Positions 33,634 through 40,746 of a stretch of DNA of 40,746 bases are shown one piece after another. The position numbers were made by a program, and so were the translations under genes. The notes below the pieces were generated by a model. The model saw nothing but the letters and a program-made list of their open reading frames with translations. It did no database searches and had not been told where the DNA came from. Source of the stretch: Amycolatopsis coloradensis (GTDB taxonomy: Bacteria; Actinomycetota; Actinomycetes; Mycobacteriales; Pseudonocardiaceae); the NCBI RefSeq assembly GCF_037997115.1, contig NZ_CP150484.1, forward strand, positions 3,817,113 through 3,857,858, given 5' to 3'. The stretch's first letter is position 1. Every line of letters starts with the position of its first letter.

Positions 33634-36600
33634 ATGGCCGGCGTGTACGAAAGCACGGAGCTGCCGGCTTCGCTGCAGAAGTTCTTCCTTGTCGTCCTGG
33701 GAATGGAGTGGCCGGAAGCCAGTGAGGGCGGATTGCGCGCCATCTCGCGGGCATGGTCGTGCTTCGCCGACAGTCTCGAAGACCTCGGCGAAGCCATCAC
33801 CGTTTCGGCTTCGGGGGTGGACTCCGCCATGGACGGTGAATTCGCCGGTGCGGCGGTGGAATTTCTGAGAAAGGACCTGGCGAGCAGTGTAGCGGGCATG
33901 ATTGACAACGCCCGGGATCTCGCGAAAGCGGCCAAGACCACGGCACTGGACGTGCAGAAGGTCAAGATCCTCCTGATCGCCATGGCGGCGATGGTCTTCG
34001 CGATGATCGCGCACTTGCTCGCGACCGTCATTTTCTCCTTTCTCGTCCCGGCCGCGAGACTGGCGGCACAGATTTCGATGCGTGAGGTGCTGCGTCATCT
34101 GGTGACAAAGGTTCAGCAGCTCACCATCCGGCAAGCGGGCACGGCGATGGTGAGCCTGGCCGGGAAGACGGTCAAGTTCGCGGCCATCGGTGGAGCGATC
34201 ATGGGCGGGCTCGATCTCGGAATCCAAACCGGGCAAATGGTCTTTTCGGACCGGGAAAACCTCGACTGGTCTTCGGTGGGCGGTTCGGTACTGGGGGGTG
34301 TGACCGGGGGAGCGGTCGCGGGACTGGCACACGGCGCGGCAGTGGGCCTGAGGTTCCTCGGCCGGTCCGCACAGACGCGATCGAAGACCTTCGCCCCGCA
34401 CGTGATCGCGGCGGGACATACCGGATACGCGTTCGCGCAGGTGCTCGTGACCCCGCTCGGCACCGTGTTCTCGAATCTGTCGACGGGTGTCAAAGGCGGC
34501 GCCGCGGACGGCATGCTCGGAGCCTTGGGGTCGGTGGGTGGCGCACGTGGCGTGTCCGGTGCCCACGGCGAGGGCCCCGTGGGTTCGGTGCCGGTGACGA
34601 TCCCGGACCTCAAGATCGATTTTCCGGCCCTGTCGGAGAAGGTACGGAGCATCGGCCCGCAGGAACCGCCGAGTGTGCCCGCGGAGATGCTTGAGCAGGT
34701 CCGCCTCGCGGCGGACGAGGCGGCGCTGTCACTGGGGAAGGTCAGCGAATCGCGCTACGACGGCTTGCTGAGCGACGCGGCGCGCATCGTCTCCCGGTAT
34801 CACCGGACCCCGTTGATCCGCTCCGAGACGGATCCCGCGCTGGTGAGGTGGCAGAACCTGATCGGAGACCTCCGGCTCGTCGTCGCCGCGGACGTGCATC
34901 GCCGCGGCGAGGCCGTGGCACGACAGCGGTCCGCCGAACTGGCCGAGAAGCTGGGCACAGCGCGGCCCGGCGGTCTGCCGGGAGGTGCGCCGGTGGCACC
35001 GCCGGGAGTGGGCCTTGTGGCCGTCGCAGACGGACCTGCCGAGGGAGAGGCCGGTCCCTCTTCGGTCGCCCCCGAGCGCTCGGAAAGCCCGTTCACCGAG
35101 AACACCTCGGTCGGGCAGCAAGCGTCCTCGTCGCCCATGCAGCTGATCGCCGAAGCGAGTTCCGCTCCAGTCCCGCAGACGGTGTCGGAAGATCCGTCAG
35201 GAGCCCCTGCCGAGACCCAGGCCTCCGAAACGGAACCGATGAGCTTCGCGGCGATGGCGTTCCTGCAGCCGGCCATCGAACTCGCCCCGCTCACCCTCCC
35301 CGGGCAGCCGAGCCCCGAGACCCAGCACGTCCGCAGGCTCGCGGCGGCGAACAGCGTGCTCGCGACCGCGGTCGACGGTACGGCGATCCGGGCCGACGTC
35401 AAGGCGATGCTCGAGGCCGCCCAAGCCCCGTCCACGCAGGTGACGAGGATCCTCGGTGCGTTGACCGACCTGGCCCTCAAGGACAACTACAAGCAGTTCG
35501 CTCACGAGGGCTACCTCGTCGTCGACGGGCATGGCGAAGACGCCGTCGAGATCGTCGTGCGGGGCGAACCCGGCGACAACACTTCGGCCGACACCACGGT
35601 CACCACCGGACCGCAGGATCCCGCGCGCAAGTCCGACCAGGTCGCCACGGGCAACCGGGGTGCGGCGACGAACGACGCGGCCTCGGCGCCGCGCAGGCAG
35701 GGCGCCTTCGGGCACTACCTGTCGTTGCCGATCTCCCAGGATCCCGGAGCCTTCCGCACGGTGGATCCGGCCGTCGGCATCAAGGGGATCACCTCCACAC
35801 CCTCATGGCGGACGTCGAGCACCACCGAGACCCAGGCCTCCGAGTCGGTCACCCCGCCGGACAAGTGGACGGGTAAACCGTTCGACCTACGGCACGAAAT
35901 CGTCCTCGCGCGGACCGGAGAGCCCGCCGCGCACCGGCGGGGCAATCAGTCCGGCGGCGTCCGGTTGAGCAGCCCGGAGATCCTCGGCGACCTTCGTGAG
36001 ATCGAGGCGCCGCCTTCGGTCTCGACCGGACCACGAGCGACCTTTCTGCGCGGCGACCAAGGCCTGCTCACCGCCGTGGGCGGTGTGCTGCACCGGCATT
36101 CCGACTGGGCCGGCGCCGCGAGTGTGATCGGTTCTCCGCTGCGCTCGTCGCTGCAGGACATCACCAGCAGCGGCGCGCTCTCGCGAACCGGCACGGAACT
36201 GGCCGAAGGCGCCAAGGTGGTGACGAAGGTGCAGCTGCCGGACTCGCTTGGCCGCTTGCGGAACGCCACCGTCGAACTCAGCGCCACGATGGGCAACCAC
36301 CGCCATTTCGCCACCGGAGAGAGCGAGGAGTCCTCGTCCGTCAGCAAGCAAGGGCGCGGACATCGTGGCGAAGAATCGGTCACCGCCGCCAGCCGGAGTC
36401 CCTTCAGCGTCAACGCCTCGCTGGGATTGGGCTTCCTGTGGAGCATTCACGAGCAACCCAGTGTCGTCTTCGGGAACCGGCTGGATCTCAGGTTCGACGC
36501 CATGGCGTTCCGCTCCGCCTCCGAGTCGCGGGAACTCACCGCCTCCGACGAGGTCACCGCTTCCACTTCCACATCCGAGTCCGGCGACCTGCGGATGAGG

Positions 36601-39600
36601 ATCAGCGACGTCACCTACGAGATCCGCGCACGCTTCGACGATGGCAAGGAGTTCACCGGAAGTCACACGGTGACGGACGGGGCGACCAAATGGTCGGTCC
36701 AGCCCAAGGACACGGCCGAGGTGCCCGAATCGCGTGTCACCGCGCCGTTCGTGGCGGGCAAGGTACTGGGCGCGGCGGAAACCCGGTACCCGCAAGCCGA
36801 ACGGTTGAAGGCACAACTGCGCGCGCAGTTGCCCAAGGGGGTGTTGCAGGAGCCGGAGCAGAAGGACGGCCACGGCGCGACCGCCGACAACGAGGCACTG
36901 GTCGACGCGTTCCTGTCCCCGGCGGGCCTCACCGCTCGATCCCCGGACCTCAACGGTGACGGCCTTTCGTTCCTGCTCGTCCGGGAGACCCATCGGGGCA
37001 GCAACCGATCGAACGAACTGCTGCACGTGGTCATCGAGACCGTCCCGGCGCCGAGGGAAGGGCGGACACCGGCCGGCGGCATCACGTTCTCCGCGACAGG
37101 GCTCAGCGGTGAGATCGCCGCGAAACGCAAGGCTCAGCACAACGACTCCGTCGAGGGGTCGGTGACCCTCGGCGGGAACGCGGGTGTCCGGGTCGGTGCC
37201 GGCTCACGGGAAACCGTCCGCAGCTACGAGGTGAGCGGTGGTGCGAACCGTTCGTTCGCCAACTCGGCGCGCACTCTGGAGACCGTCGACACGCAGGCGC
37301 AAGGGCAGAGCTGGTCGGCCGACGGCAGCACGACCCACCGGCGTGACGTCGACTACAAGGTCTCCATCTTCGACGACCAAGGCTCGAAGACCTTCCACGT
37401 CACCGGTGGCGAAACCGAAACAGTCCTGGGTGGACAGATCTCCTTCACGCCACCGAGCACAGAAGGCAACACCTCGTTCACCCATGTCGATCGTGCGACA
37501 GCGAGCCGGCCTGCCGGCTGGACGTCCGCGAACCTGCCGGATCACTTCGCGGTCCACGGTCTCGACCTGCCTCCGGGCATCGCCCGCTTCCTGTCGGACG
37601 ATCTGTTCGGCGGCCTGGGCAAGGGCCAACATCTGGCCTCGCATCAGCTGTTCCGGTTCGCGGGGCCCGACCGGGTCGCCGCGAATCTCGACCGCGCGGT
37701 CAGCGGGACCTACCACGCGCCGCTGCACCGCTACGGCCGTGGAGAGGGGCAGCATCTCGGGTTCCGCGATCGCATCGGCGACGTCGGCATGGCGATCGTC
37801 CTCAGCAACGCGCGAGCGGCCGGTCCGCCGCGGAAGATGAAGCTGACGTTCACCAGCACCGCGGGCGGAGCCCGCGCCCACGGAGGCTGGAGCACCTCCG
37901 GTGGCTACACCTACGGCAACGGCAGGCTCGGCATCGCGGCCGATCGACAGGCGAGCACGTACGCGTTTCCGCAAGGCGGCTACGGGTTCTACGGGAGCAC
38001 CGCCGACGGGCACTCGCTGCGCCTGGAGCACGAACAGACCAGGCGAACCACCTATGACGGCGACGCCTACCTCGTGACCTACGACGCCACTGTGCTCCTC
38101 GCCGGCCGGGACTATCGCCATCTCGGCGTCGGACCCTACGACGGGACGACCGACGGCGGCTGGAACTACGCGCAGGCGCATCGGCGCAGCGCGGTGCAGG
38201 TCTGGGTGCCCGCCGCCGAGATCGACCGGCTCGGCCTGCCCCACGGGTGGGACGACGGCTTCCCCGCCACTTCGGAGCCCGCCACGTTGTCCATCGCACC
38301 GCCTCCGTCCCTGGGGTACGACGGGCGGTCACCGGTCAGCCTCGGTACCGAGGTCACCGGGCAACTCGTTTCCGCCGTGGAGCGGGAGATGAAGTCGTTC
38401 CAGGCGCCGAGCGCGACCGCGAGTGGCTGGGCGGCTTTCGCGGCCGGCATCGGCGACGCGGCCCACCGCCTGGTGTTCGGCGCCGGTGACGAGGTCGCCG
38501 GGGCACGTCTGCTCGACCAGGTTCGCGCCGACGTTTCACCGCGTGTGCTGGAAAGCCTGTTCCGGACGCTGACCCTCGGTGGGAAGACGTGGTCCGCGTC
38601 GTTCACCGGTCCTCTGGGCACCATCACCCATCAGCTCACCGCGACCGCGAAACCGGCGGACGGCACCGACCCGCGGCCGGCGGGCGGCTGGTCGGAGCAG
38701 CTCACCACCAAGTCGACCAAGACCGAGGAGAGCTTCCATGAAGACGTGAGTTCGCACAGTGGCAACGCATCCTTCCGGATGCCGTTCTACCTGTCGCGAC
38801 CGACCGTGCGCGGGCTCGGGATGTCCGGCCAGAGTGGACTGTCCACCAGTACGACGCTCCGCCGTACCGACACCGAGACGACCGAAGAAACCAGGACGGT
38901 CTCCTCGGCCGGAGAGGCCGTCGTCTACCGCCACGACGTCCTCATCGAACTGAAGTTCACCAGGACAGCCCACCTGGCGCGTTCCGTCCGGTCGCTCACC
39001 GGCGGTCTCACGGATCTGGTGACCCCCGCCGCCATCCATCACCGCGCGCCCGATCTGCTCTTGCCGGACGCCGCGCGCAGCAGGGTTCAGCTGGACACCC
39101 TGATGGAAGGGCAGTCGCAGGGACGCGTCACCGGGCTGCCGGGCACGGCGTACCTGGACGTGCCGGGTGGTGCGGTCGGCCGGGTCGTAGGTGACATCCT
39201 CGAAGGTGTTCCTGTCGCCGAAGAATCCGGTCCACGGCCGCCTTCGGTGCCCGTGGAGGCGGCCGCCGCCAGACGGGTCGTCGAAGTCGGGACGTCTTCG
39301 GCGGCTCTCACGACCGGCCTTCCCACCGCGCTGACCGACGCGGGCTATCGAGTGGACGGCCTGGCGGACGACGGCTTCTACGCGGCGGGCTTCTTGCAAA
39401 ACCATCCGTTGTCCGCACTGGTCTTTCACGTCGATCTGTCGGACACGTGGGTGACCCCGCTGAAGGGCGCCGACGACACCACCCCGGAAGTCACCGTCAG
39501 CGGGGAAACCGCGAAAAAGACCCTTCAGGACCGTACGGCCGGTCCGTCGTGGAGCACCTTGTTCGCGTCGTTCCCGCTGAGCATCTTCCCCCGGAAGACG

Positions 39601-39981
39601 ACCAGGCCGGCGGGGCAGAGTCTCGCCCAGGGGCTGGTACCCGGAACGTCCGTCGTGGAACTGCCGGAGGTGCGCGGAGTCGGCCCGATGCTCGCCTGGC
39701 AGCAGTCGGCGTCGACGGGCTCCGGCGGCAAGACCGGGGAACACACGCTGCGCTCGGAAGGGCAGCTCTACCAGGTGCGGGCGCGGGCGGACTGGCGGAT
39801 CACCCCGGAGTACCGGGGCACCGTACCGCCCGCCTGGACCCGCTCGCGGACCACGTCCGACGTGATCTACTTCCGCACGGACTCCGACGGCCTGGGCGCG
39901 ATCGGCCTGCGGCCGCCCGACGAGGAAGGGGACGTCTTCTTCGACGCGCGGTCGGCCTTCGGGGACTCCGAAAGCACTTGA
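33634..39981 (+). CDS. Second giant T7SS polymorphic toxin-type protein (2115 residues), complete
   Basis: ATG 33634 directly follows an in-frame TAG; the Shine-Dalgarno is weak. Residues 5-128 form the helical ESX-toxin head (LPASLQKFFLVVLGMEWPEA, then AISRAWSCFADSLEDLGEAI). Then come a strongly hydrophobic stretch at 110-148, a second at 180-204 and glycine-rich helices to ~245, the usual membrane-active region. Residues 352-450 (SLGKVSESRY, ARIVSRYHRTP, AELAEKLG) are homologous to the start of the first giant. A disordered Ser/Pro/Glu linker (~450-540) precedes a beta-rich body of repeated Ser/Thr-rich strands to the end. The last element (SDVIYFRTDSDGLGAIGL) resembles ITIRTNADDQRLG inside the first giant, so the protein stops after a stalk module and shows no recognisable toxin domain. 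The WXG100 gene lies 98 bp upstream. Confidence 0.88.
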   Translation: MAGVYESTELPASLQKFFLVVLGMEWPEASEGGLRAISRAWSCFADSLEDLGEAITVSASGVDSAMDGEFAGAAVEFLRKDLASSVAGMIDNARDLAKAAKTTALDVQKVKILLIAMAAMVFAMIAHLLATVIFSFLVPAARLAAQISMREVLRHLVTKVQQLTIRQAGTAMVSLAGKTVKFAAIGGAIMGGLDLGIQTGQMVFSDRENLDWSSVGGSVLGGVTGGAVAGLAHGAAVGLRFLGRSAQTRSKTFAPHVIAAGHTGYAFAQVLVTPLGTVFSNLSTGVKGGAADGMLGALGSVGGARGVSGAHGEGPVGSVPVTIPDLKIDFPALSEKVRSIGPQEPPSVPAEMLEQVRLAADEAALSLGKVSESRYDGLLSDAARIVSRYHRTPLIRSETDPALVRWQNLIGDLRLVVAADVHRRGEAVARQRSAELAEKLGTARPGGLPGGAPVAPPGVGLVAVADGPAEGEAGPSSVAPERSESPFTENTSVGQQASSSPMQLIAEASSAPVPQTVSEDPSGAPAETQASETEPMSFAAMAFLQPAIELAPLTLPGQPSPETQHVRRLAAANSVLATAVDGTAIRADVKAMLEAAQAPSTQVTRILGALTDLALKDNYKQFAHEGYLVVDGHGEDAVEIVVRGEPGDNTSADTTVTTGPQDPARKSDQVATGNRGAATNDAASAPRRQGAFGHYLSLPISQDPGAFRTVDPAVGIKGITSTPSWRTSSTTETQASESVTPPDKWTGKPFDLRHEIVLARTGEPAAHRRGNQSGGVRLSSPEILGDLREIEAPPSVSTGPRATFLRGDQGLLTAVGGVLHRHSDWAGAASVIGSPLRSSLQDITSSGALSRTGTELAEGAKVVTKVQLPDSLGRLRNATVELSATMGNHRHFATGESEESSSVSKQGRGHRGEESVTAASRSPFSVNASLGLGFLWSIHEQPSVVFGNRLDLRFDAMAFRSASESRELTASDEVTASTSTSESGDLRMRISDVTYEIRARFDDGKEFTGSHTVTDGATKWSVQPKDTAEVPESRVTAPFVAGKVLGAAETRYPQAERLKAQLRAQLPKGVLQEPEQKDGHGATADNEALVDAFLSPAGLTARSPDLNGDGLSFLLVRETHRGSNRSNELLHVVIETVPAPREGRTPAGGITFSATGLSGEIAAKRKAQHNDSVEGSVTLGGNAGVRVGAGSRETVRSYEVSGGANRSFANSARTLETVDTQAQGQSWSADGSTTHRRDVDYKVSIFDDQGSKTFHVTGGETETVLGGQISFTPPSTEGNTSFTHVDRATASRPAGWTSANLPDHFAVHGLDLPPGIARFLSDDLFGGLGKGQHLASHQLFRFAGPDRVAANLDRAVSGTYHAPLHRYGRGEGQHLGFRDRIGDVGMAIVLSNARAAGPPRKMKLTFTSTAGGARAHGGWSTSGGYTYGNGRLGIAADRQASTYAFPQGGYGFYGSTADGHSLRLEHEQTRRTTYDGDAYLVTYDATVLLAGRDYRHLGVGPYDGTTDGGWNYAQAHRRSAVQVWVPAAEIDRLGLPHGWDDGFPATSEPATLSIAPPPSLGYDGRSPVSLGTEVTGQLVSAVEREMKSFQAPSATASGWAAFAAGIGDAAHRLVFGAGDEVAGARLLDQVRADVSPRVLESLFRTLTLGGKTWSASFTGPLGTITHQLTATAKPADGTDPRPAGGWSEQLTTKSTKTEESFHEDVSSHSGNASFRMPFYLSRPTVRGLGMSGQSGLSTSTTLRRTDTETTEETRTVSSAGEAVVYRHDVLIELKFTRTAHLARSVRSLTGGLTDLVTPAAIHHRAPDLLLPDAARSRVQLDTLMEGQSQGRVTGLPGTAYLDVPGGAVGRVVGDILEGVPVAEESGPRPPSVPVEAAAARRVVEVGTSSAALTTGLPTALTDAGYRVDGLADDGFYAAGFLQNHPLSALVFHVDLSDTWVTPLKGADDTTPEVTVSGETAKKTLQDRTAGPSWSTLFASFPLSIFPRKTTRPAGQSLAQGLVPGTSVVELPEVRGVGPMLAWQQSASTGSGGKTGEHTLRSEGQLYQVRARADWRITPEYRGTVPPAWTRSRTTSDVIYFRTDSDGLGAIGLRPPDEEGDVFFDARSAFGDSEST

Positions 39982-40177
39982 TGAGTCGCGAAGCTCGAAC
40001 GTGTCTCGTCGGGTGGACATCGCTTCTGTCCAGGACGGGGAGCCGCGGCGGCCATGTCTGCCTTGCTCCACTGTGGAATGCGGGTATTTCGGGACAGGGA
40101 GTGTGTCCACTTCGGGCAGAACCCGCGTGGTAGAAGAATTCCCGGGCCCGTCGTTTCCTATCCTCGGAGACATGGGC
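39982..40177 (+). other. Spacer before the small downstream gene
   Basis: The upstream extension of the next reading frame (from 40001) has no recognisable protein character and no ribosome binding site. GGAGA at 40166-40170 serves the next gene. No clear promoter was found. Confidence 0.5.
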
Positions 40178-40555
40178 GTGGCGTACCGAGAGAAAAGCGC
40201 ACCGGTCGCGGTGTTCGAATCCATTGCCGAGTACAATATCGCGTATCCTCATGCGCAGATGCCGTATCTCGGCGACGCCCATCCCCGGCTGCGCAGCTTC
40301 ACCTGTGCGGCCTCCGGCTTGTGGGACGATCTGACCGTCAGCGGCTACAAGTACACGCTGACCTTTCTGCCCAGTGGTGAGCCGGGCCCGGAGCACAAAG
40401 GTACCGTCGTGGCCACTCGCTGGGGGAATCCGCCGGTCCTGCTGCTGGCCCGGCAGGTTCCGCTGCGGTGGGCCTGGGAAGTCGTCACGAAGTCCTGGCC
40501 CACCACACTGGACAGCGCGGCACGGCTTCTGAGCACGGCTTCTCGTGACAGGTGA
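40178..40555 (+). CDS. Small protein of unknown function, candidate immunity protein
   Basis: 125 residues from GTG 40178, chosen because GGAGA ends 7 nt upstream; ATG 40172 would leave only 1 nt of spacing. The sequence is not one I recognise: AVFESIAEYNIAYPHAQMPY, LRSFTCAASGLWDDLTVSG, YTLTFLP, KGTVVATRWGNPPVLLLARQ, WAWEVVTKSW. It suggests a soluble mixed alpha/beta fold with no signal peptide and no membrane helix. A small cytoplasmic protein directly after a polymorphic toxin gene is the standard place for an immunity protein, but the toxin in front has no obvious toxic tip, so a chaperone or unrelated role is equally possible. Confidence 0.7.
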   Translation: MAYREKSAPVAVFESIAEYNIAYPHAQMPYLGDAHPRLRSFTCAASGLWDDLTVSGYKYTLTFLPSGEPGPEHKGTVVATRWGNPPVLLLARQVPLRWAWEVVTKSWPTTLDSAARLLSTASRDR

Positions 40556-40675
40556 GGACCCGGCGAAGTCGAGGTCGGGCAGGGCTGATTCTGGACACCG
40601 AGGAGGCTTCAGTGTCCGCAAGAGACACTTCCTGACGGAAGAGCGGTCGGTTGACGCCTCTTTGTTCGATTTTAC
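40556..40675. other. Intergenic tail
   Basis: Contains the reverse-orientation GTGTCC-type box (GTCCGCAAGAGACACTTCC near 40613-40632) ahead of the palindrome. No gene seen. Confidence 0.5.
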
Positions 40676-40731
40676 CCGGGGTCGTGAGTGGTAATGAGGG
40701 TTAGAACGCTCATTACCACCCACGACCCCGG
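40676..40731. repeat. GTCGTGAGTG palindrome (REP-like), complete
   Basis: 23-nt arms at 40676-40698 and 40709-40731 with a single mismatch (a G-T wobble in RNA), loop GGTTAGAACG. It begins 121 nt beyond the stop of the small gene and could stop transcription from either side. Confidence 0.85.
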
Positions 40732-40746
40732 CAGATCGGCCACTGT

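Noticed and set aside
40001..40177. Longer version of the small downstream gene starting at 40001
   Set aside because: No RBS, no protein-like composition, and a much better RBS/start pair at 40166-40180.

Overview
This is GC-rich, mostly coding actinomycete DNA. The gene set (EccC ATPase, mycosin, a PPE-like secretion target, a WXG100 protein and very large polymorphic toxins) is that of a type VII secretion (ESX/T7SS) toxin locus. The toxin architecture and the GTCGTGAGTG palindromes between genes suggest a member of the Pseudonocardiaceae, possibly Amycolatopsis; this placement is inference. No rRNA, tRNA, CRISPR array, integrase or insertion sequence was seen.

Layout. (1) Positions 1-24474 hold the 3' part of one enormous gene, with at least 8150 codons in the window and the frame open at the left edge. 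It encodes a modular protein: duplicated alpha/beta modules, a long beta-rich stalk, coiled coils, two clan-CD-peptidase-like domains, 17 repeats of a WRP...RAW...SGGL module that looks like a helix-turn-helix unit, and a C-terminal tip resembling a SET-type protein methyltransferase. (2) 24591-25826 is a mycosin (secreted, membrane-anchored subtilase). (3) 25827-26834 is a repeat-rich spacer with no supported gene, ending in a strong hairpin terminator for eccC. (4) 26835-30815 (minus) is eccC, with three FtsK/SpoIIIE ATPase domains. (5) 31073-32800 is a PPE-like protein with a proline/glycine-rich tail, divergent from eccC. (6) 32801-33202 is a second repeat-rich spacer. (7) 33203-33535 is a WXG100-family protein. 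(8) 33634-39981 is a second, 2115-residue giant with the ESX-toxin type of N-terminal head and membrane segment. (9) 40178-40555 is a small unrecognised gene, positioned like an immunity gene. (10) A perfect-looking palindrome closes the window.

Likely working model (inference). EccC powers export and recognises the WXG100 and PPE-like partners. The mycosin acts on the outside of the membrane. The two giants are the cargo: the 2115-residue protein shows the N-terminal export head, and the >8150-residue protein shows the C-terminal payload. The two share a homologous alpha-helical module. EccB, EccD and EccE are not in the window.

The most unusual object is the first giant. It combines an array of HTH-like repeats, two acidic-aromatic segments resembling transcription activation segments, and a SET-like tip. 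That is what one might expect of a chromatin-directed effector, but every functional part of that reading is inference from motif shape and needs structure prediction and profile searches.
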